Below are positions 34,294 through 41,835 of a stretch of 64,000 bases of DNA, piece after piece. Origin of the DNA: Kangiella marina. GTDB lineage: Bacteria; Pseudomonadota; Gammaproteobacteria; Enterobacterales; Kangiellaceae. Where the stretch lies: contig NZ_BAABFV010000002.1 of assembly GCF_039541235.1 (NCBI RefSeq), forward strand, positions 496,001-560,000, given 5' to 3'. Position 1 is the stretch's first letter. Every line of letters starts with the position of its first letter. Both the position numbers and the translations under genes were made by a program. The notes under the pieces were generated by a model that saw only the letters and a list, made by a program, of their open reading frames with translations, made no database searches and was not told the origin of the DNA.

Positions 34294-34890
34294 ATTAGCA
34301 ACTTTGTACTCGAGTTAAACCTTGAGGATCTACTAAACAACTGGTTTACATTAGGTTTAGCTAGCTGTCTAGGTTTCCACCTTTTGCTCACTAAGCAAAA
34401 AAGCTTAGTGAGCTTTTGCGCTTTTCTGGTCGTTTTACAATTTATTAATTTGCAACTCAGTCCCTGGGTATATGCTCACGAGCATGCAAAATACCTATGG
34501 TATATCACATGGATGGTTACCGATCTCTCTATTCTTTTCTTTGTAGGTTATCGGGCTGTGTTCAAAGGTACTGTTACGAAGGAAGAGTTAGCTATTAGCT
34601 GCTTCACTCTTATAGCTATTATCTTTCATATCAGCAGATTTATAGAAAGGCACTATTCAGAGCTTACCGTCATAAAAGACACTCAAGCCTACGCATACAC
34701 AGCTGTGAATGTTTGTATTCTTCTCATTTTATTTGCTCCAATAGCCAAGCAATTGGTTGTAGTCGCTGGCAAGCAGATCAACGGCATAACTCTATTTGGT
34801 TTGCGCTTCAGCGTCAGTAGCGTGAACAACAACTCATCAGTATCGAACTCAAAAAACTTTTCCAGAAGGAAAAGAAGAAGAATCCCCTAA
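34294..34890 (+). CDS. Multi-spanning membrane protein B3, cassette 3 (possible ATT start)
   Basis: This B paralogue of about 198 aa shows the conserved SNFVLELNLE N-terminus, HEHAKYLWYITWMVTD and RFIERHYSEL. The tail is NGITLFGLRFSVSS plus RRKRRRIP. The codon aligned with the TTG starts of B1 and B2, at the same 2-nt distance from the A stop, is ATT (34294). No ATG, GTG or TTG lies nearby; the first is TTG at 34384, which would remove most of the first TM segment. Either an ATT start with coupling is used or B3 is degraded. There is no C ORF here, yet the B C-terminus is kept, so that part of B is under protein-level constraint. Confidence 0.65.
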   Translation: MSNFVLELNLEDLLNNWFTLGLASCLGFHLLLTKQKSLVSFCAFLVVLQFINLQLSPWVYAHEHAKYLWYITWMVTDLSILFFVGYRAVFKGTVTKEELAISCFTLIAIIFHISRFIERHYSELTVIKDTQAYAYTAVNVCILLILFAPIAKQLVVVAGKQINGITLFGLRFSVSSVNNNSSVSNSKNFSRRKRRRIP

Positions 34891-35039
34891 GTTATAGCGC
34901 CTCACTTATAAAATCCTATCTTTGGTATTTCACCAGATAAGTCTTGTTTGTCAGTAATTTACAATGAATATTATTACTCTCAAATAAAGACTTTGTATGT
35001 TGGGGAGTGGGCTAATAGTGGTAACTGAGGTGATATAAA

Positions 35040-35063
35040 CAAAAACAGCGCCGATGGGCGCTG
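35040..35063 (-). terminator. Terminator downstream of the XRE regulator
   Basis: CAGCGCC-GATG-GGCGCTG is a perfect 7-bp stem; on the minus strand it is followed by TTTTTG. It lies 22 nt after the XRE gene stop. Confidence 0.75.
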
Positions 35064-35084
35064 CTTAGTACGTAGTTAAGGATT

Positions 35085-35474
35085 CTATTTCAAATTTACA
35101 ATACGCATTCCAAGCTCTTCTTTGGAGCTGTTGGCCCTGTAATTAGACAATATCATCTCAGCTTTTTCTTCAGGAGTCAGTTCAATGCCTCTAGCATTTG
35201 CTAACGACTCTACCAGAGTGATTATACGCTTTAGTGTATCAACTTCAGAAGAGTAGTCTATTTGGTTCGTGGTCTCATTGATGGGTACCAGTGTGAGTCT
35301 GAAACCAAGAGCTCGAGCTAGTGTATCAATTTTGTGAACGCCAGGATCTGTGGTCTTTCGTTCAAGGATCCGGTAAATAGTGGATTGGCTTATATTTGAC
35401 TTGCGCTGCATTGAATAATCAGTTTCACCAAAATTATTCATCAGTTGCTTTAGTTGATCAATTATTTCACTCAT
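35085..35474 (-). CDS. XRE-type helix-turn-helix regulator
   Basis: The 129-aa protein has a Cro/CI-like HTH at about residues 15-65 (DYSMQRKSNISQSTIYRILERKTTDPGVHKIDTLARALG). A helical C-terminal part follows (EVDTLKRIITLVESLA; TPEEKAEMILSNY) and may mediate dimerisation. ATG 35474 is preferred to the TTG five codons earlier. Tandem AATGCATT motifs lie just upstream, and similar dyads occur between the peptide cassettes. It therefore may control itself and the cassettes (inference). It is transcribed toward the cassettes. Confidence 0.75.
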   Translation of the reverse strand: MSEIIDQLKQLMNNFGETDYSMQRKSNISQSTIYRILERKTTDPGVHKIDTLARALGFRLTLVPINETTNQIDYSSEVDTLKRIITLVESLANARGIELTPEEKAEMILSNYRANSSKEELGMRIVNLK

Positions 35475-35509
35475 ATTGTATTCCAACAATGCAATTTTGA
35501 CTTGATTTC

Positions 35510-35525
35510 AATGCATTAATGCATT
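35510..35525. promoter_or_regulatory. Tandem AATGCATT palindromes upstream of XRE gene
   Basis: Two perfect 8-bp palindromes in direct succession, about 35 bp upstream of the regulator's ATG. They are a likely autoregulatory operator. Confidence 0.4.
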
Positions 35526-35637
35526 AATATATATCCAAGATGTACTTTAATCTACTAGTTTAGTTTTATCACAGTCTTGCTAACAAATAAAGCAAACTTG
35601 AAAAAAATCGTAAGCTACTAAGTTTAAAGTAAAAATC

Positions 35638-35711
35638 AGACAATGTCTGATACAGTTTTCCTTCAGCTATATGGTGGGATTTGGCCGAGAATCATTTCTC
35701 GGCTTTTTTTT
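35638..35711 (+). ncRNA. Candidate small RNA ending in a terminator
   Basis: A hairpin CAGACA-A-TGTCTG at 35638-35650 and the terminator at 35684-35711 lie in a region with no plus-strand gene within 790 bp upstream. A short independent transcript is plausible. A -35-like TTGAAA at 35598 has no clear -10 partner, so the 5' end is unknown. Confidence 0.3.
35684..35711 (+). terminator. Strong orphan Rho-independent terminator
   Basis: GCCGAGAA-TCAT-TTCTCGGC, an 8-bp perfect stem, followed by eight T. No protein gene precedes it on this strand. Confidence 0.85.
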
Positions 35712-36042
35712 GCCTATCAAAAAGTAATTCTACGCTTTTCAAGGACATAGGCATTGTTGTCACAGGGTAAGACTTTTCTTGCTAATCCGCCAAATGTGAG
35801 TCACTTTTGATGTATTACTAAGTTAATACTGACTTACAACCTAATCAGTTAACATCGAATTTAACGTGCTCATTACTGCCCAACAATCGTAGTAACTGAG
35901 GAGTAACAGTCATGTTTTTCAGTATTCGAACAATTCTACCTGGGAGTATTTTCCTTTGAAAGAATAAACGGATTATTACTGGCGATCATGAGCTGATGGT
36001 TCATAGGTAGAGTCGGAAAGCGTCAAGCTTTTTCGCAGATAT

Positions 36043-36073
36043 AAAAAAGGCCTCGCATCGCTGCAAGGCCTTT
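36043..36073 (-). terminator. Terminator of tRNA-Asn
   Basis: On the minus strand AAAGGCCT...AGGCCTTT forms a stem followed by a T-run, 7 nt downstream of the tRNA 3' end. Confidence 0.85.
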
Positions 36074-36079
36074 AAAATA

Positions 36080-36155
36080 TGGCTCCCCCTGCTGGATTCG
36101 AACCAGCGACATATGGATTAACAGTCCACCGTTCTACCGACTGAACTAAGGGGGA
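36080..36155 (-). tRNA. tRNA-Asn (anticodon GTT)
   Basis: The minus strand reads TCCCCCTTAGTTCAGTCGG and onward, ending GGGGGAGCCA. The acceptor stem is 7 bp with an encoded CCA, the D-loop is AGTCGGTAGA, the anticodon GTT lies at 36120-36122, and the T-arm is GCTGGTTCGAATCCAGC. All tRNA landmarks fit. Confidence 0.97.
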
Positions 36156-36240
36156 ATTGTTCGTTCAACGTTGTGTGCTGAACGGGGCGAGATAATAGAC
36201 ATATTTCGCCTCTTGGTCAACACCTTAGGTGAAAAAAATT

Positions 36241-37422
36241 TTAATTTGCTACTTTTTTGAGCCTTTCTATCGCTTTTTCAAGAGTTTCCATACTGGCTGC
36301 ATAAGATAGCCGCATATGACCTGGTGCTCCGAACGCTGAGCCTGGTACTAAAGCCAAATCAACTTTCTCAATTAGAAGCTCTGCTAAATCCAAGTCAGAG
36401 TCACAGCCATGCTTATCGATTAGCCCTTGAACATTAGGGAAGGCGTAAAATGTACCGTCGCTTGGTAAACAAGTAATACCTTCGATAGCATTCAATTCTT
36501 TAAGCAAATAATCATGACGCTTTTTAAATGCGTCTAGCATGGGTTTAATGCAACTTTGATCACCGTTTAGTGCTTCGGTTGCGGCTGCTTGGCTCGGTGC
36601 TGCAGGGTTTGATGTGCTTTGCGACTGTATTTTTTTCATGGCTGCAATCAGGTTTGCAGGGCCGCCAGCATAACCGATACGCCAACCTGTCATTGAATAT
36701 GCTTTTGAGACGCCATTGAGAACAATGGTGCGATCAAAAAGCTCTGGGCAAGCATTCAATATGTTGGTAAACGAGCCTTCTTCCCACAAGATATGTTCGT
36801 ACATGTCATCGGTGGCGATAATGATATTCGGGTAGTCTTTCAGAACCTCACCGAGGGCCTTCAGTTCGTCTTTAGAGTAAGCAACGCCGGTTGGGTTGCT
36901 TGGACTGTTAATGACAAAAAGGCGAGTGCGCTCTGAAATAGCATTTTTGAGCTGTTCTGGCGTGATTTTCAGGTGCTGCTCAATATCGGTTTCGATGATA
37001 ACAGGCTGCGCCTCTGCTAAGAGTGCCATATCTGGGTAGGATACCCAGTAAGGTGCCGGGATGATCACTTCATCGCCTGGATTTAATAGCGCTTGGCACA
37101 AGTTATAAAAACTTTGCTTGCCACCGGATGAGACCAATATTTGGTTAGGCTCATAGTTAAGACCATTGTCCCGCTGGAACTTATTGATCACTGCTTGCTT
37201 AAGCTCTGGGGTGCCGTCTACGGCAGTATATTTAGTCGCGCCATCATTGATGGCTTGAATCGCCGCTTGCTTGATATGGTCGGGTGTATCAAAGTCCGGT
37301 TCACCGGTTCCTAAGCCGACAATATCACGGCCTTGGGCTTTTAGTTCTTTTGCTTTCGCTGCAACCGCCAGTGTTGGCGATGGCTTGATCAGCTGTACTC
37401 TTTTGGATAGTTCGATTGTCAC
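36241..37422 (-). CDS. aspC: Aspartate aminotransferase (class I, subgroup beta-type)
   Basis: The 393-aa PLP aminotransferase has IVGLGTGEPDFDTPDHIKQAA near the N-terminus, SSGGKQSFYN, and NSPSNPTGVAYS. The PLP Lys lies in NGVSKAYSMTGWRIGYAGG and the C-terminal Arg in HMRLSYAAS. It interconverts aspartate/oxaloacetate and glutamate/2-oxoglutarate. Some relatives also use prephenate or aromatic acids, which could matter given the reduced aromatic genes upstream in this window. It is divergent from uvrB. Confidence 0.92.
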   Translation of the reverse strand: MTIELSKRVQLIKPSPTLAVAAKAKELKAQGRDIVGLGTGEPDFDTPDHIKQAAIQAINDGATKYTAVDGTPELKQAVINKFQRDNGLNYEPNQILVSSGGKQSFYNLCQALLNPGDEVIIPAPYWVSYPDMALLAEAQPVIIETDIEQHLKITPEQLKNAISERTRLFVINSPSNPTGVAYSKDELKALGEVLKDYPNIIIATDDMYEHILWEEGSFTNILNACPELFDRTIVLNGVSKAYSMTGWRIGYAGGPANLIAAMKKIQSQSTSNPAAPSQAAATEALNGDQSCIKPMLDAFKKRHDYLLKELNAIEGITCLPSDGTFYAFPNVQGLIDKHGCDSDLDLAELLIEKVDLALVPGSAFGAPGHMRLSYAASMETLEKAIERLKKVAN

Positions 37423-37546
37423 CGTGATCCCTCGATTTTTTTACAAAGTATGAGACAATAAGCGTCAATCATACTCCAAGTTATATCGCTACCCAAGCAG
37501 TTCTGGCGACCGTAAGTTAACGAAAGTAACCAAAAGATATAAGTCT

Positions 37547-39535
37547 ATGAACCAAATTTTTGACATGAAGTCTCAGTTTCAGCCTGCTGGAGATCAGCCG
37601 AAAGCAATTGAACGCTTGCTTGAAGGGTTGGATGATGGTTTGTCACATCAAACACTTCTGGGTGTGACGGGGTCAGGGAAAACTTACACCATGGCGAACG
37701 TTATCGCCCAAAGTGGACGTCCGGCTATTATTATGGCCCACAATAAAACGTTGGCTGCGCAATTATACGGTGAGATGAAGGAATTCTTTCCTAATAATGC
37801 GGTGGAGTATTTCGTGTCTTACTACGACTATTATCAACCAGAAGCTTATGTACCAGCCTCGGATACGTTTATTGAGAAAGATGCGTCGATTAATGAGCAC
37901 ATTGAGCAGATGCGCTTGTCAGCGACTAGAGCGCTGCTCGAACGCCGTGATGCCATCATTGTAGCGTCGGTATCGGCAATATATGGCTTGGGTGATCCTA
38001 AGGCTTTCCACAGCATGGTGATGCATCTTAAAGTCGGAGATGCGATCGACCAGCGTTACATTTTAAGACGTTTAGCGGAGCTGCAGTATACGCGTAATGA
38101 TATGGAGTTACAGCGTGCGACTTACCGTGTACGAGGCGACTTGATTGATATTTATCCCGCTGAGTCCGACAAGAACGCCATACGGATTGAGCTGTTTGAT
38201 GACGAAGTAGAAACGATTCAAACATTTGACCCTTTGACGGGGGAAGTTCTAAAAAACCTTACCCGAGCAACTATTTTTCCTAAAAGCCACTATGTTACCT
38301 CTCGCCAGACTATCTTGGACGCGATTGAGCAAATTAAAGAAGAGTTGAAAGAGCGTCTTGCGCAGTTATATGACATGAATAAGTTGGTTGAGGCTCAACG
38401 CCTTGAGCAACGCGTTAAATTCGATATTGAGATGATGCAGGAGCTGGGGTATTGCTCAGGGATTGAAAACTATTCACGGTATTTATCAGGCGCTCAACCG
38501 GGTGAGCCGCCGCCGTGCTTGCTGGATTATTTGCCGCCAGATGCCTTGATGATCATTGATGAGTCACATGTGACGGTTTCTCAAATCGGAGCTATGTACA
38601 AAGGTGACCGCTCACGTAAAGAAACCTTGGTAGAGTTTGGTTTTCGGCTTCCTTCAGCGCTAGATAACCGACCACTCAAGTTCGATGAGTTTGAGCGAAT
38701 TGTGCCACAAACAATTTTCATTTCTGCGACACCAGGAAATTATGAAGCAGAGCACTCAGGACAAGTAGTCGAGCAAGTGGTTCGTCCTACGGGTTTAGTT
38801 GACCCTGATATCGAGGTTCGTCCAGTTGGGACACAAGTGGATGATTTACTCTCAGAAATCAATAAGCGTGTTGCTGTGAATGAGAGGGTGTTGGTGACTA
38901 CCTTGACCAAGAAAATGTCTGAAGATCTGACGGACTACCTTGCCGAGCATGGTACACGAGTCCGTTACCTGCATTCGGATATCGATACCGTTGAAAGAAT
39001 GGAAATTATTCGAGACTTGAGGCTGGGTGAATTTGATGTTTTGGTCGGTATTAACTTGCTTCGAGAGGGGCTAGACATGCCGGAAGTATCTCTAGTGGCA
39101 ATTTTGGACGCGGATAAAGAAGGCTTTTTGCGTTCCGAACGCTCCCTGATCCAAACCATAGGACGAGCTGCTCGAAATCTGAATGGCAAAGCAATTCTTT
39201 ACGGCGACCGCATTACTGGCTCGATGAAGCGCGCCATTGATGAAACCGAGCGTCGTCGTGCAATCCAGTTAGCCTTTAACAAAGAGCACGGCATCACGCC
39301 ACAAGGAATTAAGAAGAAAATTAACGACGTTATGGATACCGGTGGCTCAGGAAGAGGCAAGAAACGAGTAGCTGAGAAAAAAGGTGCTTACGACGTTCGA
39401 AGCCTGGCCGATAGTGTTGAAATGATAGAAAAACTAGAGAAAGAGATGCTTGAGAAAGCTAAAAACCTTGAGTTTGAGAAAGCAGCTGAAATTCGAGACA
39501 GAATTGAGAAAATTCGAGAGCGAAGTATTGCGTAG
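37547..39535 (+). CDS. uvrB: UvrABC excinuclease subunit B
   Basis: UvrB is the damage-verification helicase-like subunit of nucleotide excision repair. The 662-aa protein has Walker [11 protein letters not shown] and the beta-hairpin [43 protein letters not shown] and the C-terminal UVR motif ([24 protein letters not shown]) follow. The 124-bp divergent promoter region shows no clear LexA box. Confidence 0.97.
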   Translation: MNQIFDMKSQFQPAGDQPKAIERLLEGLDDGLSHQTLLGVTGSGKTYTMANVIAQSGRPAIIMAHNKTLAAQLYGEMKEFFPNNAVEYFVSYYDYYQPEAYVPASDTFIEKDASINEHIEQMRLSATRALLERRDAIIVASVSAIYGLGDPKAFHSMVMHLKVGDAIDQRYILRRLAELQYTRNDMELQRATYRVRGDLIDIYPAESDKNAIRIELFDDEVETIQTFDPLTGEVLKNLTRATIFPKSHYVTSRQTILDAIEQIKEELKERLAQLYDMNKLVEAQRLEQRVKFDIEMMQELGYCSGIENYSRYLSGAQPGEPPPCLLDYLPPDALMIIDESHVTVSQIGAMYKGDRSRKETLVEFGFRLPSALDNRPLKFDEFERIVPQTIFISATPGNYEAEHSGQVVEQVVRPTGLVDPDIEVRPVGTQVDDLLSEINKRVAVNERVLVTTLTKKMSEDLTDYLAEHGTRVRYLHSDIDTVERMEIIRDLRLGEFDVLVGINLLREGLDMPEVSLVAILDADKEGFLRSERSLIQTIGRAARNLNGKAILYGDRITGSMKRAIDETERRRAIQLAFNKEHGITPQGIKKKINDVMDTGGSGRGKKRVAEKKGAYDVRSLADSVEMIEKLEKEMLEKAKNLEFEKAAEIRDRIEKIRERSIA

Positions 39536-39709
39536 GTCACAAAATAAATAAAACCAAGGAATTAATTGGTAAGAAACCGCTCTGATGATAAAATTCGGTG
39601 GTCATCATCTAAGTAGCTCCGGTTAACCACTATGTAAAGGATTAAGCTTATATTAAGCAAGGCTTACATATTATCTGGTTATCAAATTTTGGGGCGAGGA
39701 ACAATAATA

Positions 39710-40345
39710 ATGAAACGATTGACGAGCTTGTTGCTTTTTATATTTCTAGCCTTCTTTAGTGCATCAGTGTTAGCCAACTCTGGTGTGGTTGATTTTTTTG
39801 ATAAAAAAGTTAATAAAATCAATAGCTTCCTTACCAATAATCATCAAAAAGCTCGTCAGAATCCTGAAAAAATAATTCAATTTGTGGACAGTGAACTGTT
39901 AGAGGTGTGGTCGGCTAGAAATACCATGCGTGCTTTGCTCGGTCCATCACGCTGGAAGCAGCTATCACAGGATGAGGTTCTTGAGCTCACTCGCGCTTAT
40001 GAGCAGACCATTAGGCGCTACTTATTTGAACTACTAGATCAATACGATCAGCAAGTAGCGACGGTAAAGGACGTTCGGTTGAATGACCGAGGCAATAAAG
40101 GCTGGTTGCGAGTTAATATCGAAAGCCCTTCTTTGCCAACATTACCCGTAGACCTGAAGATCTACAATGAAAATGAACAATGGACGATCTATGACTTTAG
40201 TTTTCAAGGGATTAGCTTTGTTAACATGAAGCGAAGCTTGTTCAGAAGCACTTTTGACTCGAAAGGCGCTGCTGGTGTCGTTCGGTCCTTAAATGAAAAG
40301 AATCAAGAATTCAATCAAACAGTAGCGACAATCGGTAATGAGTGA
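39710..40345 (+). CDS. MlaC/Ttg2D-like periplasmic phospholipid-binding protein
   Basis: The 211-aa protein has a signal peptide (KRLTSLLLFIFLAFFSASVLA, cleaved near NSG) and an MlaC-type fold signature: FVDSELLEVWSARNTMRALLG, LTRAYEQTIRRYLFELL, WTIYDFSFQGISFVNMKRSLF. MlaC shuttles phospholipids between the membranes. Here it stands alone without mlaABDEF, and its stop overlaps the rfaH start by 8 nt. ATG 39710 has a GGCGAGGA site upstream, so the TTG at 39689 is rejected. Confidence 0.85.
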   Translation: MKRLTSLLLFIFLAFFSASVLANSGVVDFFDKKVNKINSFLTNNHQKARQNPEKIIQFVDSELLEVWSARNTMRALLGPSRWKQLSQDEVLELTRAYEQTIRRYLFELLDQYDQQVATVKDVRLNDRGNKGWLRVNIESPSLPTLPVDLKIYNENEQWTIYDFSFQGISFVNMKRSLFRSTFDSKGAAGVVRSLNEKNQEFNQTVATIGNE

Positions 40346-40856
40346 CAAAGACAAAAGTGAAGCTACAGCTTGGTACTTAGTGCACTGTAAGCCTCGTCAG
40401 GAGCTAAGAGCTGAAGAAAACCTTGAAAATCAATCGATTAACAGCTTTTTACCGTTAATGTCTATAGATAAAGTGGTTCGAGGAAAAAGGCAGATGGTTG
40501 AAGAAGTGATGTTTCCGGGCTATTTGTTCGTCGAGCTTCCACTTAGTGGTGAGTTATGGGCCAAAATACGCTCAACCAGAGGTATTCGAGATTTCGTTCG
40601 TTTTGGGGGGAAACCTGCTCGAATTTCGCTAGAACTGCTAGAGCAGTTGAAAGTGCTTGAAACTAATCTTGTCACAAACACTGACGTGGGTACGCCTAAA
40701 GAAGGTGATCGAGTAAGAATTTTAAGAGGCCCTTTCAAAGATTTAGAAGGTGTGTTTCAGATGGCCGATGGTGAGCGTCGATCAATAGTCTTACTCAATA
40801 TCTTAGGAAAAGAAAGTAAGCTTGAGCTTTTAAATAAAGACATTGAGAAAACCTAA
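40338..40856 (+). CDS. rfaH: Transcription antitermination factor RfaH
   Basis: The 172-aa NusG paralogue has an NGN domain (WYLVHCKPRQELRAEENLE, then FPGYLFVEL, then STRGIRDFVRFGG) and a KOW domain (EGDRVRILRGPFKDLEGVF). RfaH loads onto RNA polymerase paused at ops elements and recruits ribosomes to long surface-polysaccharide operons. An ops element stands 143 bp downstream at the start of such an operon, which strongly supports RfaH rather than NusG. Confidence 0.93.
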   Translation: MSDKDKSEATAWYLVHCKPRQELRAEENLENQSINSFLPLMSIDKVVRGKRQMVEEVMFPGYLFVELPLSGELWAKIRSTRGIRDFVRFGGKPARISLELLEQLKVLETNLVTNTDVGTPKEGDRVRILRGPFKDLEGVFQMADGERRSIVLLNILGKESKLELLNKDIEKT

Positions 40857-40910
40857 ACTAGATTTTTTAATTATTAGCTATTTCTGGTTTCGACTAGATT
40901 CTTAAACCTA

Positions 40911-40916
40911 TATAAT
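40911..40916 (+). promoter_or_regulatory. -10 element of the polysaccharide operon promoter
   Basis: Consensus TATAAT, 83 bp upstream of the ops element. The -35 region is poor (TTTCGA at 40888-40893, 17-bp spacing). Transcription from here would place ops in the leader RNA region as expected. Confidence 0.5.
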
Positions 40917-40998
40917 AGCGCTCGCTTGGAAAAGTGCGGATATATAAAAATTACAATAAAAAACAGAAGGATAGGCACTTTGGGGGCCATAACCCACG

Positions 40999-41010
40999 GG
41001 CGGTAGCGTG
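40999..41010 (+). promoter_or_regulatory. ops element (RfaH recruitment site, JUMPStart core)
   Basis: GGCGGTAGCGTG matches the ops consensus exactly. It lies in the untranslated leader of the polysaccharide operon, 43-55 bp before the first gene and downstream of rfaH. Confidence 0.93.
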
Positions 41011-41052
41011 TCTAAGGCAGTGGTACCGAACTATAGTTGAATGGAATATTGG

Positions 41053-41835
41053 ATGAACTTAGAATTAATAAACAAAGACTTTGTTTCAAAAATCAATGAT
41101 ATAGCCATTGATGCAGGCCGAAAGGTCATGTCTATTTACGAGAGAGACTTTGATATTCAAGAAAAGTCTGATAACTCGCCTCTAACAGAAGCTGATTTAG
41201 CTTCGCATCATTGTATTGTCGAATCACTTTCTACGATAACTCCCAATATACCCATCCTTTCTGAGGAGTCGGCTGATATTGACTGGGCTGAACGCTCACA
41301 ATGGCATGACTATTGGCTTATCGATCCGTTAGATGGAACCAAAGAATTCATCAAAAAGAATGGTGAGTTTACGATTAATATCGCTTTAATTTCAGGTGGA
41401 GAACCTATATTTGGTGTCGTATATGCCCCGGTTTTAGATGAGTTATATTTTGGTGGAGAAAGTATCGGTGCCTGGAAAAGAGCAGCCACTAGCACGACAT
41501 CTATTTCAGTATCCGAGTCTACCGCTACTCCTGTGACTGTGGTTGGTAGCCGCTCGCATCAGTCAGAAGACATGAAGACGTACCTCGAAAGATTTGATGA
41601 TTACGAGTTGGTACCCATGGGGAGCTCGTTAAAAATTTGTCTTGTGGCTGAAGGAAAAGCAGATATTTACCCAAGACTCGGTCCTACTTCAGAGTGGGAT
41701 ACTGCAGCAGCTCATGCAGTGTTAAAAGCTGCAGGTGGTCGCTGTATTCTGTATGATACTGAGCGAGAATTAACCTATAACTCAAAAGAATCATTATTAA
41801 ACCCTTATTTCATAGCGCAAGGCCCGAAATTATGA
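41053..41835 (+). CDS. cysQ: 3'(2'),5'-bisphosphate nucleotidase
   Basis: CysQ hydrolyses 3'-phosphoadenosine 5'-phosphate, the by-product of sulfate activation and sulfotransfer. The inositol-monophosphatase fold shows DNSPLTEADLASH, the metal motif DPLDGTKEFI, and SEWDTAAAHAVLKAAGG. It is the first gene of the ops-controlled operon, so it may serve nucleotide turnover linked to sulfated glycan formation (speculative, as no sulfotransferase is seen). ATG 41053 has TGGA upstream; ATG 41041 is the alternative start. Confidence 0.92.
   Translation: MNLELINKDFVSKINDIAIDAGRKVMSIYERDFDIQEKSDNSPLTEADLASHHCIVESLSTITPNIPILSEESADIDWAERSQWHDYWLIDPLDGTKEFIKKNGEFTINIALISGGEPIFGVVYAPVLDELYFGGESIGAWKRAATSTTSISVSESTATPVTVVGSRSHQSEDMKTYLERFDDYELVPMGSSLKICLVAEGKADIYPRLGPTSEWDTAAAHAVLKAAGGRCILYDTERELTYNSKESLLNPYFIAQGPKL

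Larger units (their letters stand above)
35526..36042. other. Intergenic stretch between XRE gene and tRNA-Asn
   Basis: About 520 bp without a convincing gene. It contains a terminator (35684-35711) that must end some plus-strand transcript, and a CAGACA/TGTCTG hairpin (35638-35650) before it. It also contains a 15-codon ORF at 35912-35959 with a strong GAGGAG site whose product (MFFSIRTILPGSIFL) I do not recognise. Confidence 0.4.

Noticed and set aside
30905-34890. CRISPR or transposon explanation for the repeats
   Set aside because: The repeats are few, long, gene-bearing and without terminal inverted repeats, transposase or spacers.
35912-35977. 15-codon ORF with GAGGAG site as a slipin/SPFH gene remnant
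   Set aside because: Read-through past the stop gives only a vague resemblance; not enough to name a pseudogene.
37423-37546. LexA/SOS box expected before uvrB
   Set aside because: No CTGT-N8-ACAG site is visible in the divergent aspC-uvrB region.
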